Positions 1 to 12,800 of a stretch of DNA of 64,000 bases are shown here, in pieces. The stretch is from Amphibalanus amphitrite (lineage: Eukaryota; Arthropoda; Thecostraca; Balanomorpha; Balanidae), in the NCBI RefSeq assembly GCF_019059575.1, contig NW_024881990.1, positions 1-64,000 on the forward strand, given 5' to 3'. Every line of letters begins with the position of its first letter. Position 1 is the stretch's first letter. The translations under genes and the position numbers were made by a program. The notes under the pieces were generated by a model that did not search any database, was not told where the DNA came from, and saw nothing but the letters and a program-made list of their open reading frames with translations.

Positions 1-73
1 TCTCTGCCTCTCTCTCTCTCCTCTCTTCTCTCTCTCTCTCTCTCTCTCTCTCCTCTCCCTCTCTCCCTCTCTA
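1..73. repeat. (CT)n microsatellite
   Basis: Imperfect CT dinucleotide run at the left window edge; its true length is cut off. Confidence 0.9.
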
Positions 74-406
74 GGTTTATTCACTATCTTGCCCCCAATG
101 ATTGTGCCATATATCGACGCGACTAGCCTAAACCATACTACAACACAGTTAGTTAGAGACCTAGACAATTCAACTAGCCGGAGAGAGGCTGGTTCGAGCC
201 AGGCCCCTGTGCCTGTTTTGACTCTGCTGACACCGTTGATCACTGCGAGATGGGAAATGAGTATTCCGTGACTCGATGAATTCTACTGCGTATTCCCATG
301 AAGTATAGCAAAGGCACCGAGCGGCTAGCCGTCCGTGTCGACCGGACTTTGAAGGGCTAGGGCTAATATGTAAGAGTGTAAGAGCGATAAACGAGGGCAA
401 GGTTGC

Positions 407-1100
407 CGAGTTATAGTGTCGCGGAGTGGCTCCGCCGAGGTGTTCAGAAGAAACACAGAGTTATAGTTTCGCGGAGGGCTCCGCCGAGAGTATTATCGTT
501 TAGGAACTTATCCCTCAACTGAAGCACAACCGGACCACCCACAACACCGAGTCGACAGACCGGCAGAGGTGCGTACAACCGCTGTTTCCTTTGAGCTTGG
601 GCGAAATTATCCGCACTGTGGCAGTGCGCGCGCGCGAGAGAGAGAGAGGTGGTCGATGGAAATGTAAGAGTTGTTATGCGGAGTGGCTCCGCCAAGAGTA
701 TTATCATTTAGAAACTTATCCCTCAACTGAGGCACAACCGGACCACCCACAGCACCGAGTCGACAGACCGGCAGAGGTGTGTACAACCGTTGTTTCCTTT
801 GAGTTTGGGCGAAATTGTCCGCACTGTGGCAGTGCGCACGCGAGAGATAGAGGTGGCCGATGGAAGTGTAGAGTTGTTATGCGGAGTGGCTCCGCCGAGA
901 GTATTATCATTTAGGACTTTATCCCTCAACTGAAGCACAACCGGACCACCCACAACACCGAGTCGACAGACCGGCAGAGGTGTGTACAACCGTTGTTTCC
1001 TTTGAGTTTGGGCGAAATTATCCGCACTGTGGCAGTGCGCGCGAGCGAGAGAGAGGTATAGTCGATGGAAATGTATGCACTGTGGCAGTGCACGCGATTG
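407..1100. repeat. About 205-bp tandem satellite, three copies plus a partial
   Basis: The string TCCCTCAACTGA recurs at 511, 719 and 922 (spacing 208 and 203). Each unit holds a short GA run and two perfect hairpins with a TGG loop: GCGGAG-TGG-CTCCGC and GCACTG-TGG-CAGTGC. The first unit is preceded by a truncated copy of the first hairpin at about 420. Open frames across this array are repeat artefacts. Confidence 0.9.
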
Positions 1101-3922
1101 AAGAGCAGGCAGTGGCCGGGAGCGCATGAGAAACGTAGCTTCAATGGAAGAGAGTAATAACGTAAATGGGGTCAGAAGGACACCCAGTGCCAATTTGCTT
1201 AGAATTCAGGGACTTAAAGGGGCTAATACCTCATTATACGCGCATAAGTACCAAACAGGGTATAAACTCACCTCAGGAGATAACCATGCAAATTTCAGCG
1301 CCACTGGGAGGATTAGATGGAAACGGGAGGGTCGGTTTGTCTAGCCGAATGTTCTTCGTAGATGTATGCATGATCGAATAAATGGATGCGTGTGCGGATG
1401 AAAAGGGAGTAATGAATGGTTATATTAAGGACCAGTGGGAGCTAGACACTCATGCTCGAATTGCATTTTATTTCTCTGATGGGATAGAGCCCTTGGCATC
1501 GAACGGATACGAAATGGGAACATGGGAAGGCCTTGCCCTGGGGTTTAAAGCCAAGCAATTCCATCAGCCGGTGACAAATCCCATCCCTTCCAAATTGGAC
1601 CTATTCCTCCCCGAGCAGTGAAGACTATATGTTGTAAGGAAATTGCAAGCCTCTCAAATAAATTTGTACTGCACGACGACGGAGCCAGTGCCATGTGGGA
1701 ATCAGACAGGCGTTAAGGAGGAGACGATACACCTGCCCACCCGGTGTCGTCCTCCGAGGCGGACGATCACACCGCTTACAGCCTCACGTCACTCACACGG
1801 CACACGTGCACCGCCAAGCCGCCCAGCCGCACCGTTACAGATAGAGCGGTAAGGCTGCTTAGTTGGACTGCCGCGCTTATTGTGTTGCGCGAAAAGTCCG
1901 TGCTTAGCGATTCATGGCGAGGGAAAATCAAGACTGGGTATTGCATTTTCGGGACCTAGGTGAAGGAAGCATTTTATGTTAATTTCCGTTATAGGTATGT
2001 AACGTTCTTCGTCGTCGCAGCTTCTACGTAAGGCGGTATTTTCGCTTGTAAATAGGTGTGGACATAATTGATGTGAAGAACACGAGCGACAAAAGTGTAG
2101 ACATCCCTTACTATCAGGCTGATAGAGAATGCTATTTTCAGATTTTGTGGTGCCTCTCCTGAACCGGAGCTTCGTCAATCACTTGTGGTGGAAGCGTCTC
2201 AGAATGATTGCGTCGGTGTACTGTGTACATGGGAGCTTTGAGTTTGACGTTCCAACATTCTTTACACTATTATGTTGATTTGTGGCCATCGACAGCGACC
2301 AGCGGGCACTAATACTTTGAAGACGTCAAATATTGTCGCAATAAAATTTATCAACGGGCTTCCCCTGACCAAAAGAAGCGTCTCTGACGGGATTTCTGTC
2401 ATAAGTGTTAATTACGGCTTACTGAGGTGACCACGACTCTAGGTGAGGACGAAATGGCTGCAACGGCGACAAGCCATTTTCCTGATAGTGATCTTTGGGT
2501 GTATTCTATTACGTGTACTTCTTGACCTCAATAGCGAGCATTGTGCTCTTGGTGTCACTGAAGCCGCCGATTGTCTTGAACTAGTTACGTAAATGCCAAG
2601 GTAACCTTTTTTACCTCGAGCTGCTTGCTAACTCGTGGGCCTGAATGAACGCGTAACGTTCGTTTTACCATGTACATATGTACGACACTTACCTACGAGA
2701 CCTACACAACGCTTATGCTCAAACCACCGAAGCCATCGACGACGTACGGTGCAATGGTCTGAGATGATCATTGAGCATCACTGATATTAAAATTATCATT
2801 AAATGATCAGTGATCCTGTATGCATACATCAGCTCTCCGTCGCCGTGTCCGTGTCTTTACCCTGCCCACAGTTTCCACAAATGGTCCAGATTGTAAACCC
2901 GAGCCTCTGCTCCTTGTCTGCTGTAGTGGCAGTGACGGGCACTCTGTCCTCTCGATACCGGATCCGACCGAGCCCATCCGTCGGGACGACTGCGTCCGGC
3001 TGACCGCTGATGGCGAGACAAGGTCACTCTGTGGCGACCAAGGGGCTGCCCGAGCCGCGGATACAGCTTTGGCACAAGGGGAGACGAGCGTACGCCCCAA
3101 CCGCAAGCTATGGAGACGGAATCCCGTGGAGCCGGACACCGCGGCGCACACGGGACACACATCGAGTGACCTTCAGTGGGTTTAGGTCTATGGCTGGTGA
3201 TCATCGATCTCTTCAGATTTTGATCCATGGAACATCATGGCTGACATTAACAATGTTCGTGTATTTGTCTTGTAGCATTCACCAATACAAGCAAAAGTCA
3301 ACGACGTAAAGCGTGACCCTTGAAAAATATACACACCTTCCAATAAATACACTCTGTAAAAGACTAGCATATATCTCTTTAATCGGCTTCAGAAGGACAC
3401 ACCATTTCTATTTTCAATGACATTAAATAGAAGCCACATGGAAGTGTACTTGTAGTAAAATGGAACGAAGCACCATTAAAGCACGAGTCACAAGCACATC
3501 TGTTCGGAAGTTTCAAATACAAAGCAACGCCAATAGACTTCTCACAACTCACAATGGACGCTCTGGAAGGCACTGACACAGCGAGCTCCGACACCATCCT
3601 GTATCGCTCTTCACCGCATCACAGAGATCGCAGACAAACTGAACCAGCACCGGACCGACCTCATCCGCCGCGCTCCTAATGCCCCGCCCGGTCTCTGCCG
3701 CCGCCGTCACAACCGTTCACCTTTCAGGCACTATAGTGTAGCCATCAGGACATGTTACGGCTAACGTCCCCACTGCGACAGGGCATCTTAATGACAGTCC
3801 GGCGACGCAGAACAGCCCACTTCCCCCTACTCGTACAGCTGCCATACAGAGCCCACGGCAGCACACATTCTCACAAGCACAGCGTCGCTCTTGGAGCGCC
3901 CCATCCCGCCCCGTTTCGCGCC
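1101..3922. other. Non-coding or unrecognised stretch left of the TRPA-like gene
   Basis: Nothing here could be assigned. Around 2803-3228 both strands are open in several frames, which reflects GC-rich composition. The part next to 3923 should contain the 3' UTR of the TRPA-like gene. A variant ATTAAA (minus strand, about 3382-3377) is the only poly(A)-signal-like string noticed. Confidence 0.4.
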
Positions 3923-6195
3923 TCAGCTGCTAGCAGTCTCTGAAGTGTCTCGCTCATTAGACGACTCTGTCCGTGTCCGGGCGGTCACCTCAGCCCGCAA
4001 CTCGTCCAGCTGACGCTGCAGCTGCGCCGTCAGACGCGCCTCCATATTACTCAGCAGGTCCTTGATGTCTTCGAAGGAGACGGCGCGGGCTGAGGCCACC
4101 TCGCGACCTCTGTGCATGCGCAGACCGCCTTCAGGCTCGCTGGGAACACGCAGCGAAGTGTGGCGTCTGTTTTGTCCGGCCGCCACCGGCGGCTGCTGCT
4201 GGCTGCGCCCGTTCGCCGTCGCACCACCCGATGATGAGCCACCCTCGTGGCCCTCCTGCGCGTGCAGGGCGCGCCATATACGCTCCAACATCTCCTTGTT
4301 GATCTTGTGCTCGCGGATCGCCTTGGTCTTGTAGTCGAGGATCTGCAGCTCGTGCGACTTCTGTGGGTGGTTGGGCATCAGGAAGACGCGTTTGGAGAGC
4401 ACGTCCAGGTGAATCGAGTCAAGGATCGGACGCGTCATGGAGTGTAACCAACCGCAATGGAAGAGGGACTTCATGAAGGCAGTCATCAGCTCTGTGTTGT
4501 AGATGAGCTGAGACTGTTTCTTTAGGCGCTCCAGGTGCGCGCCAGCCCGCAGCCCCTGGACGTCGTTGACAGCCAGGGCCACCAGGAGGTTGGAGAGGAT
4601 GATCGACACCAGCACGAGGAAGAAGAAGAAGATGACATGGCTGGTACCCCTGAGAGGAATTGCCGCTGGGTCTAGAAACAAACCCTCATAGTCCACCTCG
4701 CCTATCATCAGTGTTAGCGTTTTCATAAACGAGTTGAACGGGTCCTTGAAGGCACCGGCCTTGCGGAAGGCAAGGTGGAAGCTGATGGAGAAGGCTACCA
4801 GCAGGCTGAAGTACACGAAGAAGATCCTGCAGAACACCTTGGCAACTCGGATGAACATGCTGACGTAGATACCGCAGCTGGGGAACTGCCCGATCATGTG
4901 CATCGTTTTGGACCAAAGGAAGAGCACGTAGAAGGCGGCTAGGTGCGTCTGCCACGCGCCATCACTGTCAGCACTCACCGCGAAGAACATGCAGAATAGG
5001 ATCCAGTTGAGGCACGACACACCGTTGGTGAAATAGTTGGACGCCGACGAGATGATGTTGAGAAGCTCGTGTATCACCAGGATGACCACCATGCTCACTG
5101 ACGTCCAGTAAAAGCCGAGTTCCCACTCCATTATCCTGGTGGCGAACGCGGTCACACTCTCACTGTCACCGAGCTCACCAGACTCACCGGACGCGTTCGT
5201 CGCGCTCGCGTTCACCGCAGGGTATATCACACGGTTGGTCCTATCCCACACAAACTTGTTCAAAATGAAGAACGTGCTCACAATCACAAACACCAGGTAG
5301 AAGAGCAGCTTCAGCAGAAACAGCTTGACGACGCGATGCCACTTGAGCGCGAGGAACGATTGACACACAGGATGAATGAGCACCTCTGACTCTCCGATCT
5401 TGATGAAGTTTCTCAACAGGTCCGTGTGGCATAGAGCGTCCGCACGAATCAGCGGCTTGAAGTTGATGGTGATCTCGAAGTTCTTGTTGTTCTTGGGCAG
5501 TTTGTTCGGCACCAGACAATGATCAAGAATCTGATCCAGCGCGTTTGGGATGTTGCGCAACATCATGGCCAGCGCTGTCTCGCCTTCCGAGTTCTTGGCC
5601 TTCAGGTCTGCGCCCCCGTTGAGGAGGGCCACCACGTTGGGTATGGAGCCGGCCTTTGCGCACTTGTGCAGTGGCGTCTCGCCCTGGTTGTCGGGTAGGT
5701 TCACCTCTGCGCCGGCCTCCAGCAGCAGACGAACGCACCGCACCTCGCTGCCCAGCGCGGCGTCGTGCAGCGGCGAGTAACCTCGCATGTCCTGCACGAA
5801 CACAGCCGCCTTCTGCCGCGCTAGCAGCACGCCCATGCACTCGGCGCAGCCGGCCACCGCCGTGAAGTGCAGCGGCGTCTGGAAGAACTTGTTCTCGATG
5901 CTGGCGTCGGCTCCGCGCGAGAGCAGCAGCTCGACGCCGTGCCGCCAGCGGATGCGCGCCGCCTGGTGCAGCGCCGACTCGCCGAAGAAGCCGTTGACGG
6001 CGTTGACGTTGGCGCCGCGGTCCAGACAGGCGGTGACGGCTTCCAGACTGCGCCGGTCGATGGCCTCGAAGAGCTGCTGGTCGGCCTCGGTGGGCTGAGG
6101 CGGGTTCAGCGGCGAGTAGCGATGCGACATGTTGTGCTTGCGCCGCGACATCTCCAGCCAGCCGGACGGCTGGTGACGCAGAGAGCGGGCCATCA
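3923..6195 (-). CDS. TRPA-like gene, coding exon 2 (ankyrin repeats, channel, C-terminus)
   Basis: One uninterrupted exon of 2273 nt carries the whole channel. The acceptor is CCGTTGCAG at the right edge. The first in-exon ATG (6193-6191) would give a 756-residue protein if used alone; a frame extension to 6196 would start on GTG and is not supported. The stop codon ends at 3923. Having no intron across ankyrin and membrane regions contrasts with the 15-exon gene elsewhere in this window. Confidence 0.92.
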
Positions 6196-8727
6196 CTGCA
6201 ACGGAGAGATGGAGAGCGGTCAGAGATTGACAGACGGAGAGCGGTCAGATGCTGACAGGGGTGCTTAAAGACAGGTAACACACGTTCAGAGACTAGCAGT
6301 GGCATTAGCTTGAAGACCGTCCTCAAACGGCCAGACACTGGCAGACGGATACTGACATGCTGCCAAAAGTAGCGAGACACTGGCATCAGGCATACGGCAA
6401 ACGCTCAAACACGGGCACAGACTGCGTCGGATGCTGACAGTAGTCGGCACATGTTCAGAGACGGACGGACGTTTGCAAACGGTAAGCAGAGGTTTACCGA
6501 CGTGGTCTTGTGAGGCTGCTGCAAGTGGCTTTGTCAAAACTCAAAGGTTGAATGGAAGAGGTAAACTCGTGTGCTGGTAGACAGGTCACGTGTTCAGTCA
6601 ATAACAGAATAGACCCGATGGGGGCTGCCAGGAGCGCAAATGGACGGGACAGTCCGTTGTACATGGACGGAACGCCGTGTCAGGAACGCCGTGCCAGTTC
6701 TTCCGTGGTAACCCTAACCAGATAAGTTTTTTTTTTACCCTAACCAGATAAGGTGTTATCATGAAAACTGAACAATTTTTTCAGACACAGCAGTCATGGT
6801 GTAGAAAAGATCAGCCACGTACCGGGCCCCTGACTGAAACATGAACTATACAGTTACAGGAATGTTGCTGAGAGCAAGTACTAAATTGGGACTGGTTCCC
6901 GGGCGCCCTGTAGGAAAGGCAGCCGATACGAGTCCCTAGAAATGCCTGTACGAAAGCCCGACATTTCCTCAGCCAATGAGTCCCGCGCACAATGCCCGTG
7001 GTCGCAACGTTTCGGTCAAATTGCTGACACCGAGTGGACAGTGGTTCGGGTTCCCTTATACGCTAATGTCAGTCGTTACGCGTAGCGTAAATACATGTGT
7101 ATATGTGCCGCCAGATCATCAAGAAGGGATTTCATGTCGCTCGCCTTGTAATGGAGCCGTTATCCCATAATCATTGTGAATGTTATTTGACAGCGATTAT
7201 TATCGCTGGTTGTGTAGGGGCCAGAAGTAAGCGAAGGAAGGCGTGTGGTGAACAATTTTTAATGTTTATGTTGTAAAAAAGATAAGCACTTCGCAGGTAT
7301 CTGCGCTCAACAGCTTTCCTTAGCGGCTAGCTGGGTAAGGTAAACTTTGCGATCAGTACTTTGTGGATACGGCTTTGATGTCCGTAAAGAAATTGGCCCA
7401 CGCAAGAAATTCTGATGGATAAAGGTTGCAGATTCGGAAGTTTATCTGGCGAGGAAGGCATCATGTACGAATGCCGAATGCATACATACATAGGTAGGTA
7501 CATATCACATATGTACATGTGTAATGACTATTGAGTGTCCGTTTATCTAGGTACTACGTTATAGGGACGGCTGATTGTCTAACCCCTATCGCCGGGTATT
7601 GTGCACAATATTATTTTAACGGCCCACATTTATACCACTCATTTTATCCCTCATGGCTCACGTTTTGATAATCATCTAAGCAGATAGTGGTCGACCAACG
7701 GCACGCAATGAATGTCGCCGTCGCTGCATTCGCGATTGTTCTCTGAAAAGCTCATGTCGGCATTGTATCGAGATTGGTGCAATTTTATGGCTCATCAGCC
7801 TACACTGAGATCGTCGTGTGGACATGCCCCCTACGTTGTGACATTCAGCGTGTCATCATATTTCGCGATCAAAGAACGACGCCGACCGCTGGTCAAGCGC
7901 ACGTTTACGGAAATAATGACGCCGCAGGAGCCGGTACAATAAACAGAGTGACGCGTAAAACGGCACAGAAATAGCGGGACGGGATGCGACAGTCATGTTC
8001 CCCCGGCCTTCGTTTGTTTTCCAATAAATTGCGAATTATGTTTCTTATATATTATATGGCGAGACGGCTGTTTGTTTCGTCCCAAGGCCATTGGATCATT
8101 GAGTATGGATTCAGTGCCACCTGCCATATCAATGAAGCTCGTCATTTTTTAACTAAATCAAGGGCTTCTAGCAAATTAAGCAGTACCTACTTGCTTAGGT
8201 AGTATTGGTAGTATTTTTTCATGGATATACTCTTTTGCTTTTATCCGCTCTCAACAAGCGTGATCTCGAAAAGTTGCATTCTTTATCCATGTCATCTACA
8301 AAGGAGGTGATAACTTCAAATAAACTGCGGTTTTTAATGCATAATGTCTCGCAATAATCCACCAAGCACTCACAGCAGTGAGTCGAGTCACCTTCCACGG
8401 TGCCTGGTACAGAATATCCGTCTGTTTTATACGCTCGTGCCGAACCCGTTACACAATTCACTCACGTTTCTGCAGGGAGAGCGACAGACTGCGCAGATTG
8501 TGTTTGGCGCTGGCCGTTTTCGCCTCGGCCAGTCCAGGCAGGTGACCCGCGTCCCAGACCCGGTCAGGGATGCCTGAGTCGCTGGCGCGTCGGTTGAACA
8601 CCACCTTGCTCTGCAGGTCAAAGTCGTTGACCATGATCGCCGGGGGCTGACAGGGGTCTGGGTTGCCGCTTGGAGGCGGTGAGACCATCGCCTCAGCGGT
8701 CATCTCAGTCACCGTTCCGGCCTCCAT
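3923..8727 (-). CDS. TRPA-subfamily cation channel, pyrexia-like (two coding exons, complete)
   Basis: Spliced as 8466-8727 joined to 3923-6195. Exon 1 ends in phase 1 at a GTGAGT donor. Exon 2 starts after TTGCAG with the two bases TG, giving 845 codons including the stop with no internal stop. In residues of the 844-aa product: a disordered N-terminus (1-125); about five ankyrin repeats (about 128-290, with repeated TPLH and GAxVN signatures); six hydrophobic segments (about 377-400, 448-470, 481-497, 503-523, 535-563, 606-631); a pore loop with LMIGEVDYEG at about 583-592; and a post-S6 stretch NLLVALAVNDVQGL typical of TRPA. A charged helical segment near 790-820 may be a coiled coil. Two NAS sequons lie in the S1-S2 loop. 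The family forms tetrameric plasma-membrane cation channels used in heat or irritant sensing. Pyrexia is the closest match I recognise, but painless-type TRPA is possible, so no symbol is given. At 844 residues it is somewhat shorter than insect pyrexia. Confidence 0.9.
6196..8465 (-). other. Intron of the TRPA-like gene
   Basis: This 2270-bp intron has a GTGAGT donor and TTGCAG acceptor. The part near exon 2 (about 6200-6500) is a degenerate array of short units resembling CAGACxCTGGCAGACGG. At about 6712-6750 the string ACCCTAACCAGATAAG occurs twice around a T-run. The remainder shows no convincing coding sequence or RNA gene. Confidence 0.6.
8466..8727 (-). CDS. TRPA-like gene, coding exon 1 (N-terminal disordered region)
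   Basis: ATG is at 8727-8725. The exon encodes 87 codons plus one base and ends at AAAC|GTGAGT. It contains KVVFNRRASDSG, in which RRAS fits a basophilic-kinase (PKA-like) phosphosite. It is joined to the channel exon because the phases match exactly (C plus TG) and both lie on the same strand, 2270 bp apart with no other gene between. That joining is inference; a transcript starting at the ATG 6193-6191 inside exon 2 is the alternative. The region upstream (about 8880-9240) is CpG-rich and may hold the promoter. Confidence 0.75.
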
Positions 8728-9335
8728 TGCCGCGGGGCAGCGAGGCCGCTCCGCTGTGGTATGTAGAGACCTCGGATGTCAGGCGTCCGATATATCACCA
8801 CTATACTCGGTTCCACTGCGCCCCGACTCAGAACGGATGGCTGTAATCACTGTGTCACGGCCGGTCCACACATCCCAGGGGCGTCTCGCTCTGCCGCCGT
8901 CACGGGGCCGCTGCCAGTGCCCTGAGGCGCTGCCGGCCGAGCGCTTGCACACCTGACCCACCGTCCAGCCGATTGACGACTCGACTGTGTGAGCGGCGGG
9001 CCGGCGCCGCGCGCGCGGATCAGGTAAAGATCCGACGGCCTTGGTCTCCGCTGGGGCGGACTGTCTGTTCCTGCCTCGTAAGACGCGGAGCTGAGCCGCC
9101 TCTAACCGGTCCCCGCAGACGACGGAGGATGGCCCACTGCCAGCCAATGAGCGGAGATTACTGCACCCGTCCACCAATCGTGGGCGACACCGCCGAACCC
9201 ACGGAAACGCCTAATGTCACGATGAGTGACGCGGGCGGATTGTTGTGCGCGTCTGGTAGGTCGTGGCCCGGTCACCTGGGGTCTCTATGCCACGCGCCAG
9301 GCACGCGCTACTTCTTCGTATTGCTCTTTCCGTGA
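8728..9335. promoter_or_regulatory. CpG-rich region upstream of the TRPA-like start exon
   Basis: About 8880-9240 is dense in CG dinucleotides and lies immediately 5' of the ATG at 8727 on the minus strand. This is where a promoter and 5' UTR would be expected. No TATA box is convincing. A plus-strand donor-like GATCAG|GTAAAG near 9024 leaves open a divergent transcript. Confidence 0.35.
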
Positions 9336-12300
9336 CCGTGCGGTCGAATGAAGGGGCGCGCTTCGGCTGATTGCAGCTTGAGTGTCCGATTTAGGGTAGT
9401 GATGGCATGAGACAGCCTCAAAAAAATGGTCACAGAAGGGTCATCGTGCGTAAGCCGTCGGCAGAACTTAGCACAGCGCTTGGGTCAGCTTCTGTATCTG
9501 GCGTAGCTTGGAGATGAAATAGCTCCTGCCCATGCTGCCGTGCACGAACTCCGAAGCCGCTAAGCCGCTTAGTGTCAAATACAGCTGGGTCTAAGGGCTT
9601 CCGCTAATGCTAGTTAGTGCTGATATCCGGGAACGTCGACCCGGTAGGTAGAGGCCGATGCCAGGCGATCGCTGCGAGATAGCTCAGATCCCTGATACCA
9701 TCTACAAGTGGCGGAATGCAGATTCCTCATCGCGTGTAGATAGGGCTAGAGCCGCGCTGCGAATGCGATTATACTTGAACCGGGCTCAGCATCTATGTTC
9801 TCCCCAGTCATGACGTTCCAGGGTCCCGGAAGCTAGACATGCGGTCGCGAAATATTCACTTTTCGATATTCATTGACCCGCCACTAACAATCACTGTGAA
9901 TGACAGGCCTGCATGATAACTGATTTGTCTGATGTCACAGTAAGCCAAGGTCAGGGTCGCCAATGCAATGGGATTGCAGAGGACATATCAGAGCTGCTCA
10001 TACATACCTTCTGACAGTTTGCGCATCCCCTCTCTCCACGCTGCGCTCTCCTCACTCTTTCCACTCCACTCTCTCTCCTTGGAGCCCGGTGCTCCCCGGT
10101 GTTCGCCCACAGGAGCCCGGTGCTCCCAATGTTCGGCCACAGGAGCCCGGTGCTCCCCGTGCTCGGCCACAGGAGCGCGGTGCTCCCCCGCTGTTCACCA
10201 CAGCACCGAGACTAACGGCTCTGCCACTCTGCCGGGCCCCACCGCTAGGTTCGAGTTTGTGTGTGAACGAAGCCACTCCCGCTCATCTAACACATACAGA
10301 GGAAACCGGGAGAGGAGACGACCGGGCTGCCGGGGCCGCTCGGCCGACACATCATTAGCAGATAAACAGCCGACTGCTGTGGGCTGGCAGCCACGCCGGT
10401 ACCGTGCGTACGCAGGCTGCAGCGGAGCCCGCAGCTTGGCTATATGTGGACCGGACGCGACGGAAATATAGGAACGCCGGTTTGGTACGCAGTGGCACTT
10501 TCAGCTCCGCGTGGCACCGGCGCCGCGTGTCCCGTTTAGGAAGGGTCGACTTGAACGTCGACGATGGAGAAAACAACAGAAAAGCACCGGGCTTATTGGG
10601 AATAGTTTTCGACCATACCTCGCATGCATTTATTTGTGCCAGCCAGCCATTGCCCACAAAAGTGACACTGGCTGGCTGGCTGCGTGATAGTTTACATTTC
10701 CACCGCTAGGTGGTTTAGGCGATAAACGCCTGAATATATACTGCGCCACATTACAGCACTTCGCCCGCGGCCCGGCCCAGATGCGCAGATGGATCAAAGA
10801 CGGCACAGTGGTGGGTCCAAGGGCAATTCGTGCATTTGACCTTTCCGCAGAGTCCGATATTGAGAAGTTATGTTGTTGTTTTTTCTCGCGTAGAAATGAA
10901 ACTGCGTTTTCCTTTGCCATATCCGAATTGTAACCTTATTCAAAGCTTATTTTTTACTGCACGGTAACGCGTAAGGAAGCGAAATCTGCGGAGTCTCTTC
11001 TGGGGATTAAAACCACTGCAATATCCCGAACCACTTCTGGATTTAGTAATGGCCTGGTAGCGTTTTGAGTGCCATAAATCAATCGTCAGCAATGAACACT
11101 GAACAGCCGGTTCGGGCTCCTCCGGGTCCCGCATCGCCGCAGCGTGCCCAAAACGAACGCGGCTGCTAAATTCAATCAATAAATGGCGGCGCACATGTCA
11201 GTCACCACCCGACTGCGAACGCAAACAACCCGCTCTGACTCCCGGAGCGCGTGAATTCTGCGCAGGTTGTGCGGTCACAAAAACGTGACGGGGTCGAGCT
11301 TCGAGTCCCTATGGATAGCAGAAAGGTCATTGAGCCTTAGGCTGGTTAATATAAGCTCCGATGACGTTTGGACAGTGTGTTTGCGTCGCACTTATCAGTG
11401 AAATTCTGGTACATTCGCTGCGCTTCAGGTGAGCGGTCAACTCGTATCGGTCGGTGTCTGATTCAGTAGAGGTCGAATTCCTCTCGTGGTCACAGTTTCA
11501 GTCGACCCCTTGTTTTGCTGGTGAGGCGCCGGTGGAACGACGGGGGGCGTGTCAGAACGCCGACTGTGCGCCGCGCTGTGCCCGGCCTCAAGGTAAACGC
11601 TGCGGCCTATTTCTGTGCCCGGCTCCGCCACCGCAGCCGCCCCTCCCCGCCCCAGCTCCGTCGAGCTCGCCACAAGCTCCGATTCATGGTCGCCGTGCGG
11701 CTATATGCTGCCGAGTTACGGTCTTTGAAACAGATTCATGGAATACCGGCACGATCCGTGACTGAATCGATATTCCGATAGAGCGAGGCTTAGGTTTTAA
11801 TTCCGTCGGATGTCGAATGCCGTATTTCAAAGAATGATAAGACGTCAGCGGTGACGTTGTTTTCAGGTATTCGGCCGTTACGTAGTTCATACTGTCACAG
11901 CGAATCGATTTTCGTGCAGAGCACCGTTCTGTTAGATTTGCGAGCACCATTCTTTCAGAACTAAGACTGAAAGTTGATGGATATTTATGAACTGTCTTGG
12001 TTGTGATGCCATGCCATTCGTGCGTCACGAACTTGAATTATTATTTGATTCAGAAGTAGGTAATCATCGAAAACTGATGGAGCGGACGTGCATACTGTAG
12101 GCAATCTCTTAACTTCCGTCCTGTTTTGCATGTGCATAAGACAAGCTGTGATAAAAATGTTGAATATCGCTACCGAAATTAGATAGACCCAGTGACAAGG
12201 GACGCCGATAATTTTGTTGAATCCATTCACATGTTAATCTTTTCAGGATAGTCTTTTATTGGCTCACGCAAGGTTACAAAATCTACCTGCTCTTATTTTC

Positions 12301-12800
12301 CGTTGTCGGAAGGCACTTCAGTGACCCAGATCAAGCCCCTAACCTGCCCGCATTATTCATTTACCACCTCGTTTCTGGTAGCTTGCAAATCTACCTTCTC
12401 GCTGCGGCGTGGCACCTCTCAGAAGCCCCTTGTGCTGAATGACAGATGAAGGGCTGCAGTCTGTTCACAGCGAGATGGGGTGGCGGTCCTTCCCCGGCAT
12501 TTTCTGGTAACCTCTGGCAGGGAGAGGCCCACCGAGTGGGTTCACTGCGGCCGAGAGGATGACTTGTCAAACGAGTTTTGTTTTGTTTATACGGAGGCAC
12601 GCCTGCCCTGAGTGTTCAGTGTCTATTCGTGGATTTTGAGGGCATTTAGCGCTGCAGTGACTCATGGTTATGAAGCGCGGCTGGTAGCGACCATTATGCA
12701 ATGAGCCGCATCGCTAACCTTCACCTAGTTACGAGTCAAATGCCCGTGAAAAAGTTTCAATGGCTGTTTTAAAGCCTACCTTGGTGAAGTGACGTAACGT
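9336..12800. other. Intergenic, no supported gene
   Basis: Apart from the minisatellite at 10081-10202 no coding signal was found. A TTAATATAAG string near 11346 followed by CTTCAG|GTGAGC at about 11428 could mark a plus-strand 5' UTR exon, but this rests on two short motifs only. Confidence 0.35.
10081..10202. repeat. 30/31-bp minisatellite, four copies, with internal palindrome
   Basis: Units start at 10081, 10112, 10142 and 10172, each opening GGAGCCCGGTGCTCC (fourth copy GGAGCGCGG) and closing near CCACA. GGAGC and GCTCC form 5-bp inverted arms in every unit. Confidence 0.9.

Noticed and set aside
180..205. B-box-like GGTTCGAGCC
   Set aside because: No A box or tRNA fold upstream.
444..1193. 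Several 60-156-codon frames
   Set aside because: They run through the 205-bp tandem satellite and overlap on both strands.
2803..3228. Overlapping frames in at least four reading frames
   Set aside because: Simultaneous openness on both strands reflects composition; no domain or splice pattern stands out.
5523..6386. 287-codon minus-strand frame overlapping the TRPA-like exon
   Set aside because: A shadow of the ankyrin-repeat coding sequence in another frame.
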